From Wansuia hejianensis (GTDB lineage Bacteria; Bacillota; Clostridia; Lachnospirales; Lachnospiraceae): a stretch of DNA of 64,000 bases. Positions within the stretch are counted from its first letter, which is position 1. Each line of letters opens with the position of its first letter. Position numbers and translations under genes: made by a program. This document shows, piece after piece, positions 8,287 through 15,580 of this stretch. Where the stretch lies: positions 71,001 to 135,000 of the forward strand of contig NZ_CP060635.1 in NCBI RefSeq assembly GCF_014337215.1, in the 5' to 3' direction. Under the pieces are notes generated by a model, which was given only the letters and a program-made list of their open reading frames with translations, was not told the DNA's origin and made no database searches.

Positions 8287-8382
8287 GCGGCTGCAGCTTG
8301 TGCGTTGCGGCAGCGTCAGAAAGCAGGGGGCCACTTGCTGGCCAATTAGCGGCTGTAGTTTGTGCGTTGCGGGACGGCGTCA
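8287..8382. repeat. Imperfect tandem direct repeat in the spacer between two genes
   Basis: GCGGCTGCAGCTTGTGCGTT at 8,287 recurs as GCGGCTGTAGTTTGTGCGTT at 8,349. Each copy continues with GCGG and, a few bases on, GCGTCA. The period is 62 bases. The spacer between the isomerase gene and the dehydrogenase gene holds no ORF of note. The second copy runs up to the isomerase stop codon. Confidence 0.6.
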
Positions 8383-9294
8383 AATCACGAACTGGCGCAT
8401 GTAGCGGTAGCTCAGCCTGAGGGAATCCAGGATTTTCTGGTCAGTGCCCTCGAAGGCTTTGTCTTCTATTTCAATGCAGGTATAGCCATCGTAGCCTATG
8501 TCGGTCAGGGCGGACACGTATTTGCCCCAGTCCACATCTCCCAGCCCCGGCAGCTTGGGCGACATATATTCCAGCGGATAAGCCATAGTTCCCACGTCTG
8601 CCAGTTTGTCGTGATAAACTTTGATATCCTTGTAATGCACATGGAAAATTTTATCTCTGAACTCATACAGCGGCCGTATGTAATCAATTCCCTGCCATAT
8701 AAAATGGGATGGGTCGTAGTTAAGGCCGAAGCAGCTGCTCGGAATCAGTTCAAAAGCTCTGCGCCAGATGGCCGGCGTGGTCATGAGGTTCTGGCCGCCG
8801 GGCCACTGGTCAGGTCCGAAGAGCATAGGGCAGTTTTCTATGGCGATTTTTACCCCGCATTCCTCGGCCATACGGATCAGCGGCGTCCAGACTTCCTGGA
8901 AAACTGCCAGATTTTCTTCTACGGTTTTTGTCTGGATTCTGCCGATGAAGGTAGTGACAGTCCCGACGCCGAGCCGGGGCGCCGCCTGAATCATTTTCTG
9001 CAGATGGGTTACGGCCTGTTCCCGCTTTTCCAGATCATCTGTTAGGGTATTGGGATAATAGGCCAGTGCAGAGATTTCTACCCCGTGTCTGGAGCAGAGG
9101 TCTCGAATGGACTGTATCCTGTTGCCGTCCAGGGATTCAATATCAATATGAGTGACTCCGGCGTATCTGCGGGAGGCTTTTTCATGGGGCCAGCATGCGG
9201 CCTCGATGCATTCGTAGCCGATGGAGGCGGCGGTTTCGACAACCTGTTCCAGAGACAGATTTTCCAGTATGGATGTGATAAAACCAAGTTTCAT
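8380..9294 (-). CDS. Sugar-phosphate isomerase/epimerase-like TIM barrel protein
   Basis: This is a xylose-isomerase-like TIM barrel (AP-endonuclease 2 superfamily) of 304 aa. Visible blocks are KLGFITSILENLSLEQVVE at the start, IAIENCP, the metal-ligand regions LNYDPSHF and HVHYKDIKV, and CIEIED near the C-terminus. Glu, Asp, His and His ligands of the usual divalent-metal site are present. Members isomerise, epimerise, dehydrate or eliminate from keto-sugars, and the exact reaction cannot be read here. AAGGAG precedes the ATG. It is the first gene of the leftward arm of the sugar regulon and has an ATTTGCGCAAAT operator between promoter and start. Confidence 0.85.
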   Translation of the reverse strand: MKLGFITSILENLSLEQVVETAASIGYECIEAACWPHEKASRRYAGVTHIDIESLDGNRIQSIRDLCSRHGVEISALAYYPNTLTDDLEKREQAVTHLQKMIQAAPRLGVGTVTTFIGRIQTKTVEENLAVFQEVWTPLIRMAEECGVKIAIENCPMLFGPDQWPGGQNLMTTPAIWRRAFELIPSSCFGLNYDPSHFIWQGIDYIRPLYEFRDKIFHVHYKDIKVYHDKLADVGTMAYPLEYMSPKLPGLGDVDWGKYVSALTDIGYDGYTCIEIEDKAFEGTDQKILDSLRLSYRYMRQFVI

Positions 9295-9343
9295 TGTAGG
9301 AACTCCTTTCGTGAGATTGCGGCAAATCAGTTGGAATCAAATT

Positions 9344-9355
9344 ATTTGCGCAAAT
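9344..9355. promoter_or_regulatory. LacI-type operator, copy 1
   Basis: Perfect 12-bp palindrome ATTTGCGCAAAT. It lies 14 bases beyond the minus-strand -10 box and therefore just downstream of the expected start of leftward transcription. It is identical to the copies at 9,566 and 17,743. Confidence 0.85.
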
Positions 9356-9368
9356 TTTTCTTAAGGAT

Positions 9369-9398
9369 ATTATGAATCATAAGTGGAGGAAATGTCAA
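9369..9398 (-). promoter_or_regulatory. Leftward promoter of the isomerase/dehydrogenase arm
   Basis: On the minus strand TTGACA (plus positions 9,393-9,398) and CATAAT (9,369-9,374) are separated by 18 bases. Operator copy 1 lies just downstream, so repressor binding would block transcription. Confidence 0.7.
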
Positions 9399-9522
9399 TA
9401 GAAAATAATAAAATTAAAATCTCAAATAAGAATCAGGTAAAACAGCACATAAATGCAAGGGATTTTTTGTGAATAATGACCACAACTGCACGAAATACCA
9501 AAAAGTATTATTGAAAAACGTA

Positions 9523-9551
9523 TTGACAATGCACAAAAGATCATGTATCAT
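9523..9551 (+). promoter_or_regulatory. Rightward promoter of the isomerase/ABC-transporter operon
   Basis: TTGACA (9,523-9,528), a 17-base spacer and TATCAT (9,546-9,551). Operator copy 2 begins 14 bases after the -10 box, mirroring the layout of the leftward promoter. Confidence 0.75.
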
Positions 9552-9565
9552 AAAATAACAAACAA

Positions 9566-9577
9566 ATTTGCGCAAAT
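9566..9577. promoter_or_regulatory. LacI-type operator, copy 2
   Basis: Perfect palindrome ATTTGCGCAAAT between the rightward promoter and the gene at 9,618. It shares AAATTTGCGCAAATAA with the copy at 17,743. Confidence 0.85.
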
Positions 9578-9617
9578 AAAAACGAACATATGGAAATAGG
9601 GAAAGGAGAACGGGAAA

Positions 9618-10436
9618 ATGGTTAAGCTCGGATACATGACCAACGCTTTTGGCCCGCTTGTCGGGACAGGCGGAGGCGTCACCTGCATGAAAGATGTGGG
9701 ATATCTGACGATGGGCAGCGATGAAGACGCGGTCAGAGCGATTGCATCCAAAGGATACAGCTGCATTGAGATTTTTGAAGGCAACATCACGAATTATGAG
9801 AATAACCCGCAGGAGCTGTTGGATATCTGCGGCAAATATGGAGTTTCCATTCTGGGAATCTGCGTGGGATGCCATTTCATTTATCAGGATGCGCTGGAGG
9901 ATGAGCTGTATAAGGTGAACAGGATCAGTGCTCTGGCGAAGAAGCTGGGCGCTAAGCACATTGCGTTCTGCGGTGGGGCGATCCGGGGTAAGGGAATTCA
10001 GGAAGGCGACTATGAGCTTCTGGCCGCGGGCATGAACGAAGCGGCGAAGATTGTGAGAAGCCATGGGCTGATTGCGAATTTCCATCCTCATCTGGGCTCT
10101 CTGGCAGAGAATCCGGAACAGATAGACCGTCTGTTTGCGCTGACAGACATCAGCTTCTGCCCGGATACGGCGCACCTGGCCGCCGGCGGGGGAGATCCGC
10201 TGGAGATCATCAGGAAATATTATGACAGAATCCAATACGTACATCTGAAGGACCTGAGCGCTGAGGGGGAATTTGTCCCGCTGGGCAGGGGAACGCTGGA
10301 TCTGGAGGGTGTTATCAATTTTCTTAAGGAAAAAGGATACAGCGGAGACTGGCTGGTTGAATGCGACGGATATTCCGGCGATCCGGAAGAAGCCGCAGGA
10401 ATTTCCTATGAATATCTGAAAGGGAAACTGATTTAG
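9618..10436 (+). CDS. Sugar isomerase/epimerase-like TIM barrel protein
   Basis: This 272-aa protein belongs to the same TIM-barrel superfamily as the divergent gene but is only distantly related to it. It starts VKLGYMTNAFGPL, has CIEIFEGNI, the ligand-bearing blocks ANFHPHLG and CPDTAHLAAGG, then YVHLKDL and WLVECDGYSGDPEEAA. The last block is typical of IolE/IolI-like and related keto-sugar enzymes. It is the first gene of the rightward operon (GGAGA before the ATG). The binding-protein gene follows 24 bases after its stop. With the two dehydrogenases it probably forms an oxidation-rearrangement pathway for an imported sugar. The substrate is unknown. Confidence 0.85.
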   Translation: MVKLGYMTNAFGPLVGTGGGVTCMKDVGYLTMGSDEDAVRAIASKGYSCIEIFEGNITNYENNPQELLDICGKYGVSILGICVGCHFIYQDALEDELYKVNRISALAKKLGAKHIAFCGGAIRGKGIQEGDYELLAAGMNEAAKIVRSHGLIANFHPHLGSLAENPEQIDRLFALTDISFCPDTAHLAAGGGDPLEIIRKYYDRIQYVHLKDLSAEGEFVPLGRGTLDLEGVINFLKEKGYSGDWLVECDGYSGDPEEAAGISYEYLKGKLI

Positions 10437-10460
10437 TTCTATATAAGAAAGGGGAACAAT

Positions 10461-11702
10461 ATGAAAAGAAAAGTATTGGCAATGGCAATGGCGGCGGTTA
10501 TGGCATTAGGGCTGGGAGCCTGCGGGGAAGCAGCTTCCTCCAGCACGGCAGGCAGCGCGGCTTCTGAGAGCAAGAGCAGCAGTCAGTCTGCGGCTTCCGC
10601 ATCCAGCAGCGCTTCATCGGCGTCCGGCACATCTTCCGCGTCCGGCAGTTCATCTTCGGCTGGGAGCGATTCAGGAGCGAAAGCGGGTACAGGGGAAATC
10701 CTCTCTACCGGACCCAACGGGGAGACGGCTACACCGGCGACAGAACTCTCACTGACAGACGAAGAGATCGAGGAGATTAAAGCCGGCGGCTATACGGCAG
10801 CCATCTCTTTCCACTACGGCGGCAATGACTGGTCAACCGCACAGCGGCAGGGCCTCGAAGATACATTTAAAAAACTGGGGATTGAAGTAGTTGCGGTAAC
10901 AGATGCGGATTTTGCGCCGGAGCAGCAGGTGGCAGATCTGGAAACGATCATGGCGAAGAAGCCGGACGTTCTGGTCAGCATTCCGACGGACGCCACATCC
11001 ACGGCAGACGCTTACCAGCGCGTGGCTGATGCGGGCACGAAGATCGTATTCATGGACAATGTACCGGCCGGTTTTAAAGCGGGCGAGAATTATGTGAGCT
11101 GTGTATCCGCCGATAACTATGGGAATGGCGTGATCGCGGCGCAGCTGCTGGGCGAGAAGCTGGGCGGCAAAGGCAAAATCGGGATTATCTTTTATGACGT
11201 GGATTTCTTTGTAACCAACCAGAGGCTGGAAGCTTTTGAAAAGACAATCGCTGAAGAATATCCGGACATTGAGGTAGTGTCCAAGATGGGATTTACCGAT
11301 GAAGGCGCCTGCGATGTGGTTGCGGATGCCATGATCACTCAGCATCCGGAAGTGGAAGCGATCTTCTGCCACTGGGATATCCCCTGCGAGGGTGCCATGT
11401 CTGCACTGAGAGCTGCCGGACGCGACGATATCTATCTGAGCACCATCGACCTGGGCAACAATGTGGCGAAGGAAATCGCTCTCGGAAATATTGTGGGCCT
11501 TGGCGCGCAGCTTCCTTATGACCAGGGTGTTGCGGAAGCGACGCTTGCAGCGTATTCCCTGCTGGGCAAGGATGCCCCGGATTACGTGGCTGTTCCGGCT
11601 AAACGCGTGGATCAGGTAAATGTTCTGGAAGCATACACCGACGTTTACCATATCGATCCTCCGGACTGGCTGGTAACCGCGGCAGAGGAAGGGAAGAAAT
11701 AA
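10461..11702 (+). CDS. Sugar ABC transporter substrate-binding lipoprotein
   Basis: This is an extracellular sugar-binding lipoprotein of the RbsB type (PBP1 fold). The signal peptide ends in the lipobox LGAC with Cys21 as the lipidation site. A very Ser/Ala-rich linker runs to about residue 75, and the binding domain spans about 96-400. The domain contains TAAISFHYGGNDW, SIPTDATSTADAY, YVSCVSADNYGNG, FVTNQRLEAF and HPEVEAIF. Most of these blocks recur in the C-terminal half of the LacI-type regulator at 15,581-17,662, so the two domains are paralogues. It is followed by a hairpin (11,742) and the ATPase gene. The ligand is presumably the sugar handled by the surrounding enzymes. Confidence 0.9.
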   Translation: MKRKVLAMAMAAVMALGLGACGEAASSSTAGSAASESKSSSQSAASASSSASSASGTSSASGSSSSAGSDSGAKAGTGEILSTGPNGETATPATELSLTDEEIEEIKAGGYTAAISFHYGGNDWSTAQRQGLEDTFKKLGIEVVAVTDADFAPEQQVADLETIMAKKPDVLVSIPTDATSTADAYQRVADAGTKIVFMDNVPAGFKAGENYVSCVSADNYGNGVIAAQLLGEKLGGKGKIGIIFYDVDFFVTNQRLEAFEKTIAEEYPDIEVVSKMGFTDEGACDVVADAMITQHPEVEAIFCHWDIPCEGAMSALRAAGRDDIYLSTIDLGNNVAKEIALGNIVGLGAQLPYDQGVAEATLAAYSLLGKDAPDYVAVPAKRVDQVNVLEAYTDVYHIDPPDWLVTAAEEGKK

Positions 11703-11741
11703 CGTAACAGGATACGCACATACATATTCAGGACGGAAAGC

Positions 11742-11768
11742 AGAGGGTGCCCCCCGGGGACGCCCTCT
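11742..11768 (+). terminator. Intercistronic hairpin behind the binding-protein gene
   Basis: AGAGGGTG pairs with CGCCCTCT (one wobble), and CCCC/GGGG in the loop can extend the structure. No T-run follows. It is a likely attenuator or mRNA-stabilising stem that raises binding-protein expression over the ATPase and permease. Confidence 0.5.
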
Positions 11769-11851
11769 CGCTGAAAAGAAATGTAACAGTTCAGCCTCCC
11801 GGCTTCACTGTCACAAAGAAACTGATAACGGCTTAGAATGCAGGTGGTAAG

Positions 11852-13348
11852 ATGGATCAATATGTATTAGAAATGAAAGGGATTGAAAAATCCTTTGGGG
11901 TGCCTGTGCTGAAGGGCGTGGACTTTTCCCTGAAAAAGGGGGAGGTGCATGCGCTGGTCGGCGGCAACGGAGCGGGTAAGTCCACGCTGATGAAGATTAT
12001 GACAGGCGTGTATTCCAAGGATGCGGGCACAATCTTTGTGGACGGCCGGGAAACTGCCATCCACGATACCCATGATGCAAAAAATAACGGAATAGCCATG
12101 ATATTTCAGGAGCTTTCACTGGTTCAGACCATGACTGTCGCGGAAAATATTTTTTTGGGACAGGAGGTGACTAAGAGAGGGCTGCGGGATACCGGATATA
12201 TGAATCAGAAAGCCCATGAGGTTTTGAAGGAACTGGGAATCGATGTGGACCCCCAGGCCCAGGTGAACTCTCTCAGCGTCGGCCTGAGCCAGATGGTGGA
12301 AATTGCCAAGGCAATGGCCAAGGAGGCCCGAATCCTGGTGTTCGATGAACCCACCGCATCTTTGTCAGATTCTGAGACGAGGCAGCTGTTTAAGATGATT
12401 TCGGATCTGAAGGCTAAGGGTGTTTCCATGGTCTATATCAGCCACAGGATGAGCGAAATCCTGCAGGTGGCGGATTCGATCACGATCCTGAGAGACGGCG
12501 GCGTTGTGCACAGCGGCCCCACAGCGGGGATGACGCTGGACGACATCATCCTTCATATGATCGGCGGAGGCTCTGGCAAGAAGTTTGACTGGGTGGAGAG
12601 GGAGTACGATGCGGACGGGGAAGACCTGCTGAGGGTGGAACACCTGAAGGTGAATGAGAAAATCAGCGACATCTCCTTTTCCCTGAAAAGGGGTGAGATT
12701 TTAGGGCTTGCCGGACTGATGGGAAGCGGAAGGACGGAGCTTCTGGAAACTCTTTTCGGAATCCGGAAAAAGTTGGGCGGGACGGTGACGCTCCATGAAC
12801 GGCCCGTGAATGTTAAAAATCCGGGAGAGGCTGTGAAGGCGGGCTTCGCCCTGATTCCGGAGGACAGAAGAAAACAGGGATTGGTATTGATACACTCTGT
12901 AAAAGAAAACGCGGTTTTGCCTAAAATTACCCAGTTGACGAAGAACAAGGTTTTTGTGGATGAGAGGAAGGCAGACGCCCTGGTGGAGGAAAATGTGAAG
13001 GCGCTGAATATCGTCACAGATCACATCCATAAGCGGATTAATCTGCTGTCCGGAGGGAACCAGCAAAAGGTGGTCATTGCGAAGTGGCTCAATATGAACC
13101 CAGAAGTCATGATGCTGGACGAGCCTACGGCGGGTGTGGATATCGGGGCGAAATCCGAGATCATTGACCTGATGAGAAAATTTGCGGATGAAGGAAAGGG
13201 CGTAATTTTTGTATCTTCAGAGCTGACGGAGCTGATGGCGGTCTGCGACAGGATCATCACTCTGTACGACGGTAAAATAACCGGACAGATCAACCGGAAA
13301 GATTTGCATACAGAGGAGGAATTACAATATGCAATCCAGAAAAAATAA
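11852..13348 (+). CDS. Sugar ABC transporter ATP-binding protein (RbsA type, two ABC domains)
   Basis: This 498-aa ATPase carries two fused ABC domains, typical of ribose/galactose-type importers. Domain 1 has Walker A GGNGAGKST, signature LSVGLSQM and Walker B ILVFDEPTA. Domain 2 has GLMGSGRTELL in place of a standard Walker A, which is normal for the second domain of this family, followed by LSGGNQQKV and VMMLDEPTAG. AGGTGG precedes the ATG. Its 3' end overlaps the permease start by 20 bases. It energises import together with the binding lipoprotein upstream and the permease downstream. Confidence 0.95.
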   Translation: MDQYVLEMKGIEKSFGVPVLKGVDFSLKKGEVHALVGGNGAGKSTLMKIMTGVYSKDAGTIFVDGRETAIHDTHDAKNNGIAMIFQELSLVQTMTVAENIFLGQEVTKRGLRDTGYMNQKAHEVLKELGIDVDPQAQVNSLSVGLSQMVEIAKAMAKEARILVFDEPTASLSDSETRQLFKMISDLKAKGVSMVYISHRMSEILQVADSITILRDGGVVHSGPTAGMTLDDIILHMIGGGSGKKFDWVEREYDADGEDLLRVEHLKVNEKISDISFSLKRGEILGLAGLMGSGRTELLETLFGIRKKLGGTVTLHERPVNVKNPGEAVKAGFALIPEDRRKQGLVLIHSVKENAVLPKITQLTKNKVFVDERKADALVEENVKALNIVTDHIHKRINLLSGGNQQKVVIAKWLNMNPEVMMLDEPTAGVDIGAKSEIIDLMRKFADEGKGVIFVSSELTELMAVCDRIITLYDGKITGQINRKDLHTEEELQYAIQKK

Positions 13349-14285
13349 AACAAGAGCGATTCAATGGGATAAATACATGGTCTATATCATTTTTGTCGTG
13401 GTATTTATCCTGTTTGCCATCTTCCTGGGCGGCAAAGGCTTTCTGGGAGCCAGCAATCTGATGAATATCCTTCGCCAGACTTCGATGATTTCTGTCATGG
13501 CTGTGGCAGGAGTGTTTGTGATGGCGGCCGGGCAGATTGATCTGACGGTAGGAGCCGTAGCCGCGATGACGGCGATGCTGGTCTCACTGATCCTGCGCTC
13601 CACCAACAGTATTCCGCTGGCGCTCATCGCAGGCCTGGGATTCGGAGCGGCTGTCGGCTGTGTAAATGGTCTTCTGGTCACAAAACTGGGCCTGCCGGCG
13701 TTCCTGGCTACTATGGGAATGATGCAGATTGTCCGCGGCAGCGCTATGTGGATCACTGATACTGCGGCTGTGCCGATTGACAATAAGGCCTTTAATACAG
13801 TGTTTGGTATAGGGAATGTAGGCCCGGTTCCGATCCTGATTATCTGGACAGTTATCTTTTACATCATCGGCATATTGATTTTTAACAAAACTCCCTTCGG
13901 ACGGCATACTCTTGCTACGGGCGGCAACGAGATGTCGGCAAAATACAGCGGCATCAATACGGTAAAGGTTAAGGTGATTGCGTTTACCATGTCCGGAGCC
14001 TTTGCAGGAATTATGTATGCGGCGCGGCTGCAGGCCGGAAGGTATTCTTACGGCGACGGGGACGAGATGTCAGTGATCGCTGCCGTGGTTCTGGGCGGGA
14101 CCTCCATGTCCGGCGGTACCGGGTCGGTGATCGGAGCGCTCTTTGGCTCTGTCCTGATGGGGATGATCAATAACGCGCTGATCCTGGCAGGGCTGAGTAC
14201 CGCCCAGCAGACGATCGTAAAAGGCGCGATCATCATTCTGGCAGTTGCAATCAGCAATGTGGCCCAGAGAAAAAAGATTAACTGA
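13329..14285 (+). CDS. Sugar ABC transporter permease (RbsC type)
   Basis: This integral membrane permease of 318 aa has about 8-10 hydrophobic segments, starting with YMVYIIFVVVFILFAIF. It carries the BPD_transp_2 family blocks AGQIDLTVGAV, GLPAFLATMGMM and GRHTLATGGNEMSAKYSGI. The last is the cytoplasmic loop that contacts the ATPase. VVLGGTSMSGGTGS occurs near the end. The ribosome-binding site GAGGAGG lies inside the end of the ATPase gene, so the two are coupled. A single permease gene is present, so it probably works as a homodimer. Confidence 0.93.
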   Translation: MQSRKNKTRAIQWDKYMVYIIFVVVFILFAIFLGGKGFLGASNLMNILRQTSMISVMAVAGVFVMAAGQIDLTVGAVAAMTAMLVSLILRSTNSIPLALIAGLGFGAAVGCVNGLLVTKLGLPAFLATMGMMQIVRGSAMWITDTAAVPIDNKAFNTVFGIGNVGPVPILIIWTVIFYIIGILIFNKTPFGRHTLATGGNEMSAKYSGINTVKVKVIAFTMSGAFAGIMYAARLQAGRYSYGDGDEMSVIAAVVLGGTSMSGGTGSVIGALFGSVLMGMINNALILAGLSTAQQTIVKGAIIILAVAISNVAQRKKIN

Positions 14286-14328
14286 TGGGAAGTAGACAAA
14301 TATAAACAAGAATCAGGAGGAAACTGTC

Positions 14329-15504
14329 ATGAAAAAACTGAATGTCGGACTGGTAGGAGCAGGATTTATGGGAAAGGCGCATGTGGTCGCATATTCAAAT
14401 ATGCCAAAGCTGTTCTGGCCTGCGCCTGCAATGCCGGTTTTAAAAACGATCTGCGATATCGTGCCGGAGATTGCGGAAGATTCCAGAGAAAGATTTGGGT
14501 TTGAAAAATGCTGTACGGACTGGCGGGAGATCGTCAATGATCCGGAGATCGATGTGGTGAGCGTCTGCACGCCCAACAACGCCCATGCCCCGATCGCCAT
14601 CGCGGCGCTGGAAGCGGGCAAGCATGTGATCTGCGAGAAGCCTATCGCCTCTACGCTGGCTGATGCGAAGGCGATGGCGGACGCCGCGGCGAAGGCGGCG
14701 GAAAAAGGGATTATCAGTATGAACGCTTATCAGTACCGCCGGGTGCCGGCAATTGTCCTCGCGAAAAAATTTATCGATGAGGGATCTCTGGGTGAGATTC
14801 TGAACGTGAGATGTACATACCTGCAAAGCTGGTCCGCAGATCCGGATTCTCCGCTGTCCTGGAGATTCCAGAAGGATATCGCGGGAGCCGGGACGCTGGG
14901 TGATATCGCCTCCCATGTCATTGATATCGCCCAGTATCTGGCGGGTGATATTGACGAGGTGGTTTCCATGATGAAGACCTACATAACAGAACGCCCGGTA
15001 CAGGAGGGCGGCGTGGATCTGCTGGGAACCGTCAAGCTGGGGGCGGACGCGCCGAGAAAAGCGGTGGATGTGGACGATGAGGATTCGTTCCTGGTGAAAT
15101 TTAAGAGCGGCGCATCGGGAAGCATTGAGGCCACCAGAAATGCCTGGGGCCGGAATAACTTCATCACCGTTGAGCTTCACGGAACCCTTGGAAGTGTATA
15201 TTTCAACTATGAACGTCTGAATGAGCTGCAGGTATGCTGGGCAAAGGACCCGGACGACAGGAGAGGATTTAAGACCATCTACACCGGCCCGGCCCACTTC
15301 TATGGGGACGCCACCTGGAATATCCCCGGAATGAACATCGGCTATGGGGAACTGAAGGCTATTGAGATGTTTGATTTCATCAGCGCTATTGTAAACGGCC
15401 AGCAGCCTTCCACCAGATTTGAGGTGGGCTATAGGGTTGAGAGAGTCTGTGCGGCTGTGGCTAAATCTGCAGAGAGCAGGCAGTGGGAAAAGGTAGAGGA
15501 CTGA
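14329..15504 (+). CDS. Gfo/Idh/MocA-family sugar dehydrogenase (paralogue of the 7-kb gene)
   Basis: The Rossmann start is NVGLVGAGFMGKAHV, EKPIAST follows, and the C-terminal domain contains TLGDIASHVIDIA. The blocks SWSADPDSPLSWRFQKDI, APRKAVDVDD and EATRNAWGRNN are nearly identical to those of the product of 7,048-8,226. The two enzymes therefore share a fold and probably a substrate class. Having two in one regulon suggests oxidation at two steps or of two related sugars. GGAGGAAA precedes the ATG. This is the last gene of the rightward operon and ends next to the perfect hairpin at 15,523. Confidence 0.9.
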   Translation: MKKLNVGLVGAGFMGKAHVVAYSNMPKLFWPAPAMPVLKTICDIVPEIAEDSRERFGFEKCCTDWREIVNDPEIDVVSVCTPNNAHAPIAIAALEAGKHVICEKPIASTLADAKAMADAAAKAAEKGIISMNAYQYRRVPAIVLAKKFIDEGSLGEILNVRCTYLQSWSADPDSPLSWRFQKDIAGAGTLGDIASHVIDIAQYLAGDIDEVVSMMKTYITERPVQEGGVDLLGTVKLGADAPRKAVDVDDEDSFLVKFKSGASGSIEATRNAWGRNNFITVELHGTLGSVYFNYERLNELQVCWAKDPDDRRGFKTIYTGPAHFYGDATWNIPGMNIGYGELKAIEMFDFISAIVNGQQPSTRFEVGYRVERVCAAVAKSAESRQWEKVED

Positions 15505-15522
15505 TGTCTTCTGTATCAGCTT

Positions 15523-15577
15523 ATAAGCCGGAATGGGGAGGGCAATCCTTTGGGATGCCCTCCCCATTCCGGCTTAT
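15523..15577. terminator. Perfect 22-bp inverted repeat between convergent genes
   Basis: ATAAGCCGGAATGGGGAGGG (plus CA) is repeated in inverted form 11 bases later. The structure sits between the dehydrogenase stop and the stop of the leftward regulator, where a bidirectional terminator would be expected. T-runs are weak on both sides. Confidence 0.7.
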
Positions 15578-15580
15578 CTG

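Noticed and set aside
7267..9375. Plus-strand open frames opposite the leftward sugar genes
   Set aside because: They lie antisense to clear dehydrogenase and isomerase genes, lack ribosome-binding sites and show no domain. They are composition effects.
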